Positions 11,136 to 23,973 are shown, counted from the stretch's first letter. The stretch is DNA of 64,000 nucleotides from Daedaleopsis sinensis (GCA_033807695.1 CM066304.1:1178001-1242000), one strand, 5' to 3'. A program made the numbers and translations. The notes: generated by a model from the sequence alone, not told the origin.

Positions 11136-14100
11136 ATGGACAGCCCCATGGGTCCTCGCAGGCCTGACAAGCGCGGTGCCGCCTACGAGTCCATCTTTGG
11201 TCGCCCGAGCGCAACCCACCACCAGCTCCATCCCCAGGGTCAGTTCTCGCCGGCACCAGGTCCATACCCACAACAACCTCCACAGCAGCCTCCGGGCCAG
11301 CCTTATCCTTATTACCCGCAGTATGCCTCCTCCCAGCTCGATCGCAGGACCTCCCAGTCCTCCTACAGGCCTCCCTCCGTCTACCACCAGCAGCAGGTCT
11401 CTCCGAACCTGCGGCAATCATATTATCCGGGTAACAACGCTCCTGCCCAGCCCTACCCTCCCGCCCCTCCAGCAGGGTACCAGTCTCAGCAGTATCCGCG
11501 CCAGCACGTGTATGCAGGCTCTCTCGCTCCGCCGTCCGTGGTGAGCCGTGCACGCTCTGTAGGCAACTCTTCCGGCGTGATTGCACCACTTCCGGAGGAG
11601 CCTCCAGACCCCAGCCTCGAGGCCCTGCAACAGACTGGCCTCACCCCCGCACAAGCATACCAAGCGCAAGTGTATCGTAACAGCTCCACGATGGGCCAGC
11701 AGCAGAGCTGGCAACAGCAACAGCACCAATACCACCACCATAATCAACCTGAACCCGCCCCCCGGGCCTCCCCAACCCCCTCAGCGCCCGCCCCAGCCTC
11801 ACATCCCAGTGGCCCGAGGGGCCCACGACCACAGTCGGCGCAAACTATGCCTGCTGTGCTGGAAGAAGCCCTTCCCCGGATCAGTATGCACTTCGAGACG
11901 GACGACGGGAGGCTAGGCCTCGACTTCACCAGCACGAATGGAGCAGGGAGTGGCGGGAGCGCCGAGGCGACCCCACCAAGCGACCCCGGAACGGAGGAGG
12001 ATTCGAGCGAGCTGGCGTACAACAGACCGCCCCAACGTGAGTCTACCCCAAATAGCATTCGATCTCGTCTCTCTGGGTCTTCCGGGCCCGCAGGAAGCTT
12101 GGAATACGCCCACAACCATGCCCAGTTTTCCTCTACCTCCTCCCGCCCGTATCCGCTCCAGCTCGACACCGCCATGGCCTCTGCAAAGGCTACGGGTGTT
12201 AGCGTCTCCCCCGCTTCGTCTACCCTGGTCGAAGAGCCGCACATGCACGCCTTTGGCTCTACCCACATAGGCCCATCTGGCCGCCGGTCCTCCGAATCGG
12301 CTAAGACGCTGCCCGGTCCGTTCCAGCGGAATCGCAGCATCAACGACCGCTCACAGTCCATGTCTGCAGCGATGTCGCCCCAAGTGCGTGCCCTGGTCGA
12401 ATCGGGCCGTGCAGGCCGACCGCCAGTGCCCTCCCTGCAGCCAGGGCGCGATTCGCCCGCGTCCCGCCCGCGCAAGACGCCCATCGTCTACCCCGCGTTG
12501 CTGTCCCGAGTTGCGGAGGCGTTCAAGACTCGAATATCCCTAGGGGACCACCTGAAGGACGGGCTGACGTACAAGGATGCATTCGACGGGCGCGACGCCG
12601 TGGACACCATCGCGTACATCATCAAGACCACCGATCGCAATCTGGCATTGCTCCTCGGCCGGGCTCTGGACGCACAGAAGTTCTTCCACGCCGTCACGTA
12701 TGATCACCGGCTGCGCGACAGCTCACACGACCTGTATCAGTTCCGGACGAAGCTCCCGAGCCCGTTCGTCAGCGGGGAGCTCGCCAATGTTCCGCAAGAG
12801 CATGAAGAGCTCCTGAAGGCTCTGGCGCAGCCACAGCCGCTTCTCGGCGGGGCCGACGGCGGCGACTCCACGAACAAGGAGAGCCCGTCGCCGTCGGCGG
12901 AGGACGACCAGGAGAAGAAAGACGGCTCGCGTCCCGACTCGCCTGCGCCCTCGGTGAACCCCTCTTCTCCCGTGACGCGGCCACGAGCCGGCTCGATCTC
13001 GTCTGACGACGTCCCATTGCCGACGGGCGTGTTCACGCTGCTGACGGACTGTTACTCGCCGACATGCACGCGCGACCAGCTCTGCTACTCGATCGCGTGC
13101 CCGCGGCGGCTGGAGCAGCAGGCGCGTCTGAACATGAAGCCGCAGCGGGAGCTGAAGAAGCAGATCAGCCGGGAGAGCCTGGGCGAACTTGTGGTACGCC
13201 GCGCTCCGCTCTCTCTCGCCGCTCATGCAGACGCAGACGTGTGTTGTTGTTGTTGTGACAGGAACCAGGCACGCTCTGGATCCACACCGTGCCCGCGGAA
13301 GTCGTCGCGAGCGTTTCGGACCTGGAGAAGAAGCGGCAGGAGGCGATCAATGAGGTCATGTACACGGAGCGCGACTTCGTGCGGGACATGGAATACCTCC
13401 GAGACGTGAGTGTGCAGAAGATCAGTGCGCGCCCGTCTTTGCTGACTGCTGACACGACACGCGCCTCCCTTGTAGCTGTGGATGAAGCCTCTTAGGGAGT
13501 CGGAGATCATTCCGGAGGCGCGACGGCAGGACTTCCTCGAGCAGGTGTTCTGGAACGTTCAGGACATCATCGCGGTCAACACTCGCTTGCGAGACGCGCT
13601 GAACAAGCGACAGAAGTCGTATGCCGTCGTAGAACAGATCGGCGACATCCTCCTGGAGGCCGTCCCGCACTTCCACCCCTTCGTCTCATACGGCGCACAC
13701 CAGCTGTACGGCAAGTATGAGTTTGAAAAAGAGAAGAGCGCGAACGCGGCATTCGCGCGTTTCGTGGAGGTTCGTGGCCCGTTTCGGAGATCCTATAAGC
13801 TCGCGGTTGCTGATCATGTCGGACAGGAAACCGAGCGGCGGCCAGAGTCGAGGAAGCTCGAGCTGAACGGGTACCTGACGAAGCCGACCACCCGATTAGC
13901 TCGGTACCCTCTTCTTCTCGAGGCTGTGCTCAAGCATACCCCGGAGGACAATCCGGACAAGGCGACGCTGCCGAAAGTCGTCGAGATCGTGCGCGAGTTC
14001 CTGAAGGCCGTCAATGCCGAGACAGGAAAGGCCGAGAACCGGTTCAACCTCCTCCAGCTCGACCAGCAGCTCGTCTTCCGCCCTGGAGAACAAGTGGTGA

Positions 14101-16139
14101 GCACGGTTGTTTCGCGATCGGGGCTGGGGACACGGCACCTACTTGTATTTGTCAGGACCTCCGCCTGAAGGAGGAAGGTCGCGAGCTCATCTACAAGGGC
14201 GCGTTGAAGAAACGCGGCAACACCCAAGGCGACAGCGGAGAACTCATGGTATTCCTGTTCGACCATGCTTTGCTCATGGTCAAGCCGAAGAGCAAAGTCG
14301 AGCAGTACAAAGTCTATCGGCGGGTAAGGTCGTGCATCGCCTCTCACAGTCTACATGCTCAATCTGTATTAGCCGATACCCCTGGAGTTGCTGCTCGTCT
14401 CCGCCCCCGACGAATACGCAGTACACAAGCCGATGAACGCGCGCCAAAAGCACCTGCTCAGGAACGCGCCGCATGCGCCCGTCATCCCTATGAAGGACAC
14501 GAAGGGCGGCTTCTCGCTCACGTTCGTGCATCTCGGCCGCAAGTACTACCAGATCACGCTCTGGGCGAGCACGTACGTGAGCCAGCGGAAATGGGTCGAG
14601 AACATACAGAAGCAGCAGGACGCGATGCGCGAGCGGAGCACCGCCTTTGAGACGATCACGCTCAGCGAGAACTTCTTCATCGGCGTCAACAGGGTGAACT
14701 GCGCTGCGCCGTTCAGTACGTCTGCGTCCGTCGCTCGTGCACGATGCCCTAGCTGATCCGATTGTGTATCAGATCAAGGGAGGAAAGTCGTGTATGGCAC
14801 GGACGACGGGATCTACCTCTCTGACCTCCTGGAGCGGAACCGCGAGCCGGTCAAAGTCCTGGCCCTGAAGGATGTTGCACAGGTGGACGTTTTGGAAGAT
14901 TATCAGCTGTTGATAGTCCTATCGGGTACGTCGCTTCTGGACCGATTCGCAGTACCCTTTCTGACATTCGGCCGGGCCTTTTGCAGAACGGCAAGTCATC
15001 ACGTTCCCCTTGGACGCATTCGACCCGATGGATCCGCTTTCCGGCCTCAAGCGCGCGAAGAGGATAGCGTCACATATATCCTTCTTCAAGGCGGGTGTAT
15101 GCCTTGGCAAGACACTCGTCTGTGTTGTCAAGTCGAGTCCCTTGTCGAGTACCATCAAGACGCTGGAACCCATCGAGCAGCATATCCGCGGGCGAGCTAA
15201 GCCGACGTTCCGGAAGCTGCTTCAGGGCGGGAACGATACGCTGCGCGTGTTCAAGGTGCGCTGACTAGCCTGTGGGCTCATGGGGGTAGTTCGAGCAGCG
15301 AGCTGACAGGCGACGACAACAGGAATTCTACATCCCGCTGCAGTCGAGCTCGATACACTTCCTGAAGACGAAGTTGTGTGTAGGATGCACAAACGGCTTC
15401 GAGATCGTCGACCTCGAGACGCTGGACACCCAGGGTTTGCTCGATCCTGCCGACGCATCTCTGGAGTTCGTCAACAAGCGCGAGAACCTCCGGCCGCTCG
15501 CGATTTATCGAATAGACAACGAGTTCTTGTTGTGCTACGACGGTGAGTTCATATTATGTACGACGTTGGAATTTTCTGATTTTTCTTTTTCCAGAATTCG
15601 CGTTCTACGTCAACAAGACTGGCTGGCGGTCCCGGAAAGAGTTCATGGTCTACTGGGAAGGGTCACCGACAGGGTTCGGTAGGTGCTAACATGTTGTTGT
15701 GGCTTGTTCCTTCGCTGATTCTGGCGTAGCGCTACACTACCCGTATGTGCTCGCCTTCGAGCCGACGTTCGTCGAGATCCGTCACGTCGAGACCGGCTCG
15801 ATGTCGCAGATCATCCAGGGCAACAACCTCCGCTGTCTCTTCGCCGACACCCCACCTTCGACGACCAACTCCTCGACGAACTACTACTACCCCCCGTATC
15901 AGCAGGGCTACGGCTACAACCAGTACGGCTCGCCGGACTCGCGGACGTCAGTCGGGTCGAACGGATACGGACAGCTGCCACCTATCCCAGGCGCGCCGAT
16001 GCCGCAGCAGTACCCGAACCCGTACATGCCGCGCCCGCCGCAGGGTGTCGGGCGCGACGAGATCCTCATGGTGTCCGACGACCGCGTGATGCGCCTCCAG
16101 ATGACGCAGGCCGCGCGTGCGGCGACGCACGGGCAGTAG
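11136..16139 (+). CDS. Rho1 guanine nucleotide exchange factor, Rom1/Rom2 type (DEP-DH-PH-CNH)
   Basis: The protein activates Rho1 by GDP/GTP exchange in the cell-wall integrity pathway at the plasma membrane. Eleven exons join in phase: 11136-13193, 13262-13405, 13476-13769, 13827-14096, 14156-14323, 14373-14715, 14773-14925, 14987-15255, 15323-15542, 15595-15678 and 15730-16139, giving 1470 residues. A long Pro/Gln/Ser-rich disordered N-terminus fills about 450 residues. A DEP domain follows (about 451-540, with DGLTYKDAFDGRDAVDTIAY), then the DH domain (from about 705, with NEVMYTERDFVRDMEYL and LNGYLTKPTTRLARYPLLLE), a PH domain (about 935-1090) and a citron homology domain (about 1120-1420). 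The tail is rich in Tyr, Pro and Gln. The 57-base intron at 13770-13826 is a multiple of three without a stop, so its retention would only insert 19 residues. Confidence 0.94.
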
Positions 16140-16918
16140 TGGTTGTAGGGCGAACGAGACGGCCTCTGACGACGCGACGACCTGTTGTATATTGCTTTCC
16201 TCTCCCGATCTATCCTTCGTTCGTACTGATGATGACCGCACGTCTACACGCATCTCTGCTTTCGCCGCGCCCTTCCGCTGTTGTTCTCGGCCCCGCCCCG
16301 TCTCCAGTCTCGTTCCAAGTCCGTCCATCCCTCCTGCATCAGCTCCCCTCTGGCTTTCCTGTCCCCAATCCTCCCTGTCCGTGCTCCGCGTCTCCGCCTG
16401 CCCCGTCCTCAGCGTCTCCCCATATCACTCTCACCGTGATATGTTTGTGTCCGTGTCCGTGTCCGTGTTCGTGTCTGTGTCTGTGTTGTTGTCCGCTCAT
16501 CCTTCCATTGCCCCGTTCTACCACGTACACAGCATATATATCCTAACCTGCATTTGTATCCGAGTCTCCGAGCCATCCCTCACTGTCACGACTCCTACGC
16601 GTAGCCAACACAAACATATTAAAGCAAGCATTAGAAGCCGTTCTTTCCGTCGGCTGTATGCATCAAGGCTGGCAGCATGATGCATTCGGATGAGAGGGTC
16701 CGACTACTGGTAAGTGTGTCTTATGTGCACTTGGTAGTATGGTGTGTGTCTGTGTCGATCGTTACCCATTTATGATCTACGGTGTCATGGTAGATGAAGC
16801 TGGGTCGGAATTCAAGCTGGTCATATACGACCTAGCTTGACAGGTACCTGATGCCGTCCCTGGTCAGACGGATTCCAATCCTCACATCGTAAGTGCCAGC
16901 CGCGAATACCATTTCGTC
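16140..16918. other. Intergenic, probable 3' UTR of the RhoGEF
   Basis: The sequence is pyrimidine-rich and contains a GTCCGTGTCC-type simple repeat at about 16450-16495. I see no gene in it. It ends at the tRNA-Pro gene. Confidence 0.5.
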
Positions 16919-17003
16919 GGCCTGGTGGTCTAGTAGTATGATTCCTTCTTAGGGCTTCAATAGCATTTGGAGGAGGTCCCGGGTTCAATTCCCGGCCAGG
17001 CCC
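16919..17003 (+). tRNA. tRNA-Pro(AGG) with 13-base intron
   Basis: A full cloverleaf can be drawn. The acceptor stem is GGCCTGG with CCAGGCC (16919-16925 and 16996-17002). The anticodon stem is TCCTTC with GGAGGA, and the anticodon AGG lies at 16951-16953. The T arm reads CCGGGTTCAATTCCCGG. Removing bases 16955-16967, one position 3' of the anticodon as in eukaryotic tRNA introns, leaves a 72-base tRNA. The CCA end is not encoded, as expected in a nucleus. Confidence 0.9.
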
Positions 17004-17273
17004 ATTAACTTTTCACTGTCACGCTCTTTTTGCCCTATATTGTGTTGTCTCTCCCCGTGATAATCAACAGTCTGAAGTACTTCCAACCCCCAGGAATGAA
17101 TGAAACACTCTGTGTTAGTCAGGAAAGGAACGGCTGGGGTTTTCACGAATCACGACGTCGGACGAGATTTGATTTTCACGTGGGTTTATCCTTGTCTCCG
17201 ACCGCCACTACCGGAACGTCGACGGAATGGCATATAACCGACAGAATCGTTAAAGACGTACCCCGCGACCCCC

Positions 17274-20200
17274 ATGTTCTCATCTAGACTACCTCGCATC
17301 TCGTGGTCTGCGTCCCGCACGATGTCCACAACGACATTCAGCAAGACACGCCCGGCAAACTGGAAGTCTCTCGCCCCGCCTCCTCTTTCCGGAGCGACAT
17401 TCGCAGGCCAGTCGACCCTGCCGCATCTTCCGGTGCCGACACTCTCGGAGACGGTCGAGAAGTTCAAGGAGACGTTGAAGCCCATCGCGTGGACGGCGGA
17501 GGAGTATGCGGACGCGATCCGCGCGGTGGACCAGTTCGCGTCGAGCGAGTACGCGCGGGAGCTCCAGGACCGTCTGCAGAAGCGCAGCGAGGAGCCCGGA
17601 CGGCTGCACTGGATGGAGGAGTGGTGGGACGATGGCGGGTACTTGGGCTACCGCGACTCGGTGAGTGCACTGTTCGGCCTGCGTACCGGCATCTCTCATA
17701 CCTCCGCCGCGCAGATTGTCGTGAACGTTTCATACTACTGTCAGGACCCCTGCGTTCCAGGTTCACGCGAGCACCGTACTGACGGACGTTCTACGACGTA
17801 GATGGGTTCAAGGAGCACCCGGCACATCTACCGCAGACCCCAGTTCACCGCGCAGCATCGATCGTTCGTGCCGCGATGGCTTTCCGCGAGCAATTCAAGC
17901 TCGGCAAGATTCCGCCGGAAGCGACCAAAGAGGGCCCTATATGTATGGACACTTGGAGGTATGTCATATACGAGTTCATGTAGTCTCGCACCCAGTCGGT
18001 GAGGGCGTGTCTCAGAAGGCAGGCAGCTGCAGAGATGCGCCGACATCGTCTGGTTGGTCTCGTACCGAAGGTTGCCATTTGCGTGCCGCTGCGATGTTTC
18101 GGAATTCGTGACGTCGAGTCCAGCAATCGTGTGCGCGAGTGGAATCATAGGCGCGAGTGCGGCAGTTTCTACATGCCAGCTTGACTTTCTGCGCGCACCC
18201 TTACTGTCCAAAATCCCGATTGTCCGAGACCTTGAGAGACCCCGACTATATGCGACATCCGTTCGTATACCGAGGTTACTTACCCGTTGACGGGCAAAGT
18301 GTTGCTACTCATTGTCCTCCTTAGTCTCGTGCCCAGTTGGTGAGGGTGCCAACGAGAGGGGAGAGGGGACTGACCGTCTGGTGAACCTTTTTCAGACGGT
18401 TGGGGGTTTGTCGCGAACGTGACCCCTACCTCGCCGCCGCGACTGGTCGATGCTTGCGGAAGCCGTGACATCGAGTCCAGCAATCGTCTCCCATTGCCTC
18501 TGCTCGGGCGCAGCTCAGGAGGCAGCGAGGTAGAGACGTGCTTGATGTCGTTCAGAGCCATTCGCGTATCGTCGAGACGCTTTCAAATTCCGGGTGAAGT
18601 TGAGTTCAGTAATCGTAAACGCGGGCGAAATCATATGCGCGAGTGCGGAAGCTCCCGTTGTCGGGCAGTGTTTCGCGGTCTAACCACCCTCATCTCACCC
18701 CTCTGTTTCCTCTAATTGTAGCGTCACGCGTCACCTGGATCGACTAACATGGTGTATTTCCCTAGGTGGATGTTCGACTGCTGCCGTGTGCCCGGTCCCG
18801 GACTCGACTGGTCCGTCTCGCATGCGAAGGAAGGCGACAACGGGCGCTCCGGACATGTCGCTGTGCTGCACCGCGGACGCGTCTGGAAGCTTGAGCCGTG
18901 GCAGGATGGCAAGCTTCTCTCTCTTGACGAGCTTCAAAGGTAGCTAGGAGTTGTCTGCCGCTCGGTATCCTGCGCGCTCAACATTTTTCTGCATACAGGC
19001 AGATTCAACACATCTATGAGAACACGAGTCAAGAATATCCAGGAGTCGGCGTCCTCACGGCTTCAAACCGCGATGTCTGGGCGAAGGTATGTTTCGAAAC
19101 GAGTGTCTCGCTGCCTCGTATCCATAAACTTGTTGCCATGCGATGCATGCGCAGGAGAAGCAGTTCATATCTGGCCTGCGATCGGATACCATTGAGCGCG
19201 ATCTTATGGTTATTTACGAGATCATGCGCTCATACTGACACAATATACAGGACTTCGAGCAGCTCGCTTCTGACCCCCAGAACGCCTACATCCTCACAGC
19301 TATCCACTCCTCTGCCTTCGTGCTCTGTCTAGACAACGAGTCAGCCAACAACATAGTTGAGCATTCGCGTCAGCTCTGGCACGGAGCCGTTGTGCCCCCT
19401 ACCCCGAATGCGCAACCCCAACTAGGCTTGCGGAACCGTTGGATGGACAAGCCCTGCCAATTCATCGTCCTTCCTGACGGCAAGGCTGGTTTCGCCGGGG
19501 AACACTCGGTCATGGACGGCACGCCAACAGCTACGATGTGCGACCGTGTGCTGGACATCATCGCCTCCAAGGACTTTGCGACCTCGTCCAACTCTCCCCT
19601 GTACTCCACCTCGCAAGGCGCCTTACCTGAGCCCCTCGATTGGAACATCAGCCCAGAGACGCAGCGCGCGATGGACGTCGCCACCGAAGCTGCGACTGCG
19701 CTTATATCCTCGCAGACCCTGAATGTCGTCCGCACGCCGTACGGCAAGGCCGCGGTGAAAACCTTCGGCGTGTCCCCCGACGGATGGACGCAGATGGTCA
19801 TCCAGCTCGCGTACGCGCGTCTCCTCCGCGCCAAGGGCTGGAAGCGCCAGGGCGGGACGTACGAGGCGGCGTCAACGCGCAAATTCCTCAAGGGCCGCAC
19901 GGAGGCGATCCGTGTCGTCAGCGCAGAATCGGACGCGTGGGTGGCGAGCATGGACAATGCGAGTGCAGACGCCGCCAATCGCGTTACGCTGCTGCGGAAC
20001 GCGCTCAAGAGACACGGCGCGGATGCACGGGCGGCGGGCAATGCGCGCGGTGTAGACCGCCACCTTCTAGGTGGGTTCTCGGATCTCACGACTGCGTGAT
20101 GACTGGCAGTGCTGATGTGCTGCTCGCGACAGGTCTAAAGATGTCTGTGAAGGAGGGCGAGCAGATGCCCGATGTGTTCTCGAACCCGGTCGTGAAGCGT

Positions 20201-20446
20201 TCGAGCTACTGGGTGCTCAGCACGTCTGCGATCTACACGAAGAACTTTGGGCCGTACGGCTGGGGCGAGGTCGTTCCCGACGGGTTCGGGGTCGCGTACA
20301 CGGCCGGCTTCGACGACTTCCTGCAGTTCACTGTCACGTCCCGCACGGAGATGCCGAACGACGAGTTCTGCGAGGAGCTGCAGCGCGCGGCGAAGGACAT
20401 GTACGACCTCTTTGCGGATCGGGGCATGCCTAAGTCGAGGCTGTGA
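17274..20446 (+). CDS. Carnitine O-acetyltransferase, predicted mitochondrial and peroxisomal
   Basis: The enzyme moves acetyl groups between CoA and carnitine for transfer between organelles. Seven exons join in phase: 17274-17660, 17715-17739, 17802-17958, 18766-18939, 18999-19086, 19251-20070 and 20133-20446, giving 654 residues. The catalytic His lies in GEHSVMDGTPT near residue 362. Other family landmarks are RVPGPGLDWSVSHAKEGD, TASNRDVWAKD, LRNRWMDKPCQF and WGEVVPDGFGVAY. The N-terminus (MFSSRLPRISWSASRTM) is basic and Ser-rich, like a mitochondrial presequence, with a second Met at residue 17. The protein ends in SRL, a variant of the PTS1 peroxisomal signal. This matches the dual targeting known for yeast Cat2. 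The third intron is unusually long (807 bp) and repeat-filled. Confidence 0.93.
17981..18660. repeat. Degenerate direct repeats filling an 807 bp intron
   Basis: Two landmarks recur inside the third intron of the carnitine acetyltransferase gene. TAGTCTCGCACCCAGTCGGT (17981) returns as TAGTCTCGTGCCCAGTTGGT (18323), a spacing of 342 bases. GACGTCGAGTCCAGCAATCG (18110) returns at 18467 with one change and as a more diverged copy at about 18598, which is followed by a shared CGCGAGTGCGG motif also seen near 18150. The other introns of this gene are 54 to 164 bases. Confidence 0.7.
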
Positions 20447-21446
20447 GTGGTTGTACGTACGAATATATAGCGTTCAACTATGCTGCTCTGGGATGCCATA
20501 GTTTACAGCGCAAGGAATCGCGAAGTTTGTACTGCTACTTTGAACGCACCATCGGGCCATCTCCCTTGGCTGTTGGTGAGTGTGGCTCAGAAGATGTCAA
20601 GCACATGGCTACCAAGCCTGAGCGATAGACTATCATCATTGTCTGCTGCGCCGATGTCGATCCCGGGATGGTTGGATGGTAGCAGTGCAACACAATCTCC
20701 GTGCACCGCCTCCACGGAGCTTCTTTTCCTCTGAATATGGGAGCCCCGCGTGGATTCTGTTGGCGCGATGACGAGACACGCCGCAAGTGAGGCGATGTCT
20801 CTCAATTACTGGTGGTAGGAAGTTGCTTGCAATGCATGTAATCTGACGACCACCGCTTCGTCTCTTGGCGACGAGGTTTTTGGGCGACGACATGGCCGAA
20901 ACCATCCTCGTGGTTTTTGCAGGTCCGAGGCCCAACGCCGCCCTAGCTTACAAGAGACACGCGACGCTTCACGTCCTGAAACTTCGAAGGTCCGTGTTTG
21001 GGACTGATCACAGAAGACTGCAAGATTCTCTCTGACTTTGCCAGTATCCTTTCCCTCTGACAGGCCCCTCCAGATATTATCCAGCACGCGGCTACCGTCA
21101 TCGAATCATGGATTCAAGCTCCGAGGGTTTGTTTGCTCTGCACTAGGGTTTGATCGGTGAGCTTAAGAGTCGCTATAGTTCGGAGTTCTTAATCAACTCG
21201 CAAGTGAGTTGGATACCACATGGACTTTAGCACATCACCATCTATCCATCTCAACGTTGGGAAGGTGGATGTGGCAGGTCTTTAGGTTCTGTTCAACTTG
21301 AAGGTTCAAACGTTCACCTAGACGGGATGAGTAGTATAAAGTGAGCCTGCAGATGTCGGCCCAGAAGCCCCCGACATACTACTCATTTCTCCATCTCCAA
21401 GGCTCGCTAACCATCTCAAGTGCAGACAGCATTCGCCGCCGCTGCT
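20447..21446. other. Intergenic, nothing recognised
   Basis: About 1 kb between the carnitine acetyltransferase stop and the next ATG. No protein-like frame, tRNA or clear repeat is visible. Confidence 0.5.
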
Positions 21447-22981
21447 ATGTCGGATCTTCAATCGGAGCTCATCGCCGAGTACGCAAGCTTGTACGTATCA
21501 ACTGTGACATTTACCCATTGGAGCGTCTTCTTAACTGAACCTCAGGATGCTTGACAATTACACGAGTCTCGCAGCTTCAGGTATGCGCCCGGTCTGGGCC
21601 TGTTTGACTCACCGGATCCTTGTCGCGAGGACTAACGACTCTCAGTCTTCTTCATATATGCATGCGTCGTTACTCTCGGTGTGGAGGTCGAATACTTCTG
21701 GGCCCCGGGAAAGTCCCACGTCAAATTCGTCTTTTTCTTCAACAAGTATATCTCATTGGCGAACCACGTTCTCATCCTGATGAGATACCTTCCATTACCA
21801 TCATCGGAGGTGAGTAACAACTGTCATCGTCTCGCTCATCCGGCATGACTGACAGACATATGGACATACAGAGGTATGCGTATTCTTCATGACGAGTTAA
21901 AGAACTCTCTGACTCGACCGCACAGCTGTTTGACCATTCAGAAAGTATCAGGCAGCTTCGTGATCCTGCAGTTTGTTCCTTGGGCGAGTGAGTCAATATA
22001 TCACTATGGACGCTTCTGCACATCTGAATAGTTCTCGTGACAATAGCTTTTTCCGGTTTACGGGCATTAGCGCTATTGAAGCAACGGGCCTTAACACTAT
22101 CGACGCAGTGGAGTGTTTCACTGCTCGTATTCATGCTCTCCATCGTCCCAGTTGTTTCCAACACGGTGCGCCACATTCCACCTACCTATGTACTCACCAT
22201 GTTGACATTGTTTTGTCTGGCGTTAGGTATACTTCGCATTTCCGCTGAGTGCAATCATAGATCCAGTCGCCGGTTGTATCGTTGGAAGCAGCATGCCTGT
22301 CAATATATTTGATAAGTATGTGGATGCTTTACTAGTGATCGTATAGCGGACCTGTTCACTGACACATACCTCGGTGGGGATGCAGGGGTACGTGCTAAGC
22401 GGTCGACGAGATAATTCCAAGCCTGAATCCCCGTCACCACTGCGGTTTCTTAGCTGCCTTAGCAACACGGTTATCCATCATCGCCGCAGATGTGCTCTTG
22501 GTTGCAATCACTATGAGTAGTGTGGATACACGAGCCATGATCAAATCGTTGTGGACAAGAGAAGACCGTCAGAAACATTCGTACAACACCCTTCAAGAGA
22601 TAATGCTTCTAGATGGTATGTACTGCAAACGTTCCTATTCTTATCGGCCCTCAGTCCACTTACCGTTCATCCACTAGGTGCCATTTACTTTCTGTAAGCA
22701 ACATATTCACTTTTCCAGTTACGTCGGGCGCTGCTAACCCGCAATGTTCTATTAGAGTATTAGTTATCTTAAATGTCCTCCATCTCGTCTTCTCTGAGCT
22801 CCGGGTATGCCAATTCTCCAATCATGCCACCTGACCGTCACAATATTTCACTGACATCATCCCAGATGTTCAGCGACGGAGAGTTCGCGAGCTTCATCAC
22901 AACCTTTCTTGAGCCGTACGTTCCGTTCCGCTGAAATCATCAGAAGTGTCCTATGACTAACAACCTATAAGCACCGCTTAG
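21447..22981 (+). CDS. DUF6533-type multi-pass membrane protein, function unknown
   Basis: The first exons (21447-21490, 21546-21580, 21646-21809) join cleanly and start MSDLQSELIAEYASL. They encode the hydrophobic unit typical of the Agaricomycete DUF6533 family, with FFIYACVVTLGVEVEYFW followed by FVFFFNKYISLANHVLI. Further exons carry transmembrane-like segments (near 22037-22160 with WSVSLLVFMLSIVPVVSN, 22212-22310 and 22480-22617). A final short exon ends at the stop 22979-22981. The join between 21809 and the exon starting near 21927 needs a very short intervening exon or an acceptor I could not fix. Later joins are also approximate. DUF6533 proteins are abundant in mushroom-forming fungi and have no established role. 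Confidence 0.7.
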
Positions 22982-23420
22982 ACTGACTTCAGTCTTGGTG
23001 CTCTACTTTCTCATACATTTACAACAAAGGGCGCACCAAACGAGACATGTCACCGACAATCCCAACAACTTGGAAATAATGGTGATCTCCACCGACCAAA
23101 TCCGACCAGAGGGTTCTTCAAGCCCAATAGCACTCCCTGCCTATTATTAGTGTCTACACCTCTGACTCGAGAAGAAGGAACCATAGTCTAGCAGGAAATG
23201 TCACGGTATCATCCGAGTTAACGTATTCGTTGTAGTATTGTATGTACAAAACAAGTGTCAAGACTCTATTTACGCTTGAACGTCGACATTGAACGTTGAA
23301 CGTTGAACACTTGAGCTTCCTCCTGAGTGCTTCCCCTCTCCGCTGTCGCTTATAATGTATTTATGCTGCTGGAACTTGGTGATCTATTGAAGCTGATCGA
23401 GGCCTGATGCCCAAAAATAT
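22982..23420. other. Intergenic with GAACGTT microsatellite
   Basis: No gene is seen. The stretch holds a 20-base run of the heptamer GAACGTT at 23289-23308, identical in unit to the run at 1956-1974. Confidence 0.5.
23289..23308. repeat. GAACGTT heptamer microsatellite, second locus
   Basis: TTGAACGTTGAACGTTGAAC repeats the 7-base unit that is also found at 1956-1974. Confidence 0.7.
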
Positions 23421-23499
23421 TGACCACCGCAGGGGTCGAACCTGCAATCTCCTGATTACCCAATCGTAGTCAGACGCGTTGCCATTACGCCAGGCGGCC
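23421..23499 (-). tRNA. tRNA-Arg(ACG) with 7-base intron
   Basis: On the minus strand the acceptor stem is GGCCGCC paired with GGTGGTC (two G-U pairs). The D arm is GCGTAATGGCAACGC, and the anticodon stem TCTGA/TCAGG encloses CTACGA plus extra bases. The T arm is GCAGGTTCGACCCCTGC. The anticodon is ACG. Removing seven bases one position 3' of the anticodon gives a normal 72-base tRNA. The boundary of the short intron is inferred from loop length. Confidence 0.85.
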
Positions 23500-23973
23500 A
23501 TGATATGATCTCCAAAGTACACAGTCAACCCCGCCATATTTCGGCCCATGTATACGCGTACGCGATGGAGACTTAGATTTTTGAGCTCTTGGCTTGCTCT
23601 TGAAGCTTGACTTACAGACCCGCACGCTCTCTCTTCTATCTGTTGCTTTTTAATGGCTTGTTGACTCGGCGACTACTCTACATGCAACTACTTGCGAGTG
23701 AGCTGCTACGGAACTAAGCCTTAGCACTTCGGCGTATAGTCAAAGGAATCCCTTGCATCGAAACATGAACTAGTGATGTGGGAACGACCTACAGTAACAA
23801 GCCGCGGAGGTCTGAAGTAAGTGATAATTTGAGAAGGATGGACGTGTAAGTGCACCACTTTTCAGAACACCTCACATCATCCTACACCCGAGAGTCGCGC
23901 TCTTCTCCAGCTTGACGAACACCTCCCGAGGAACGGTATCATGACGAGACCGAGGACATTCGTCGTGACTCCG

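Noticed and set aside
16140..16680. Open frames on + just after the RhoGEF.
   Set aside because: They are pyrimidine-rich low-complexity sequence fitting a 3' UTR, with no conserved content.
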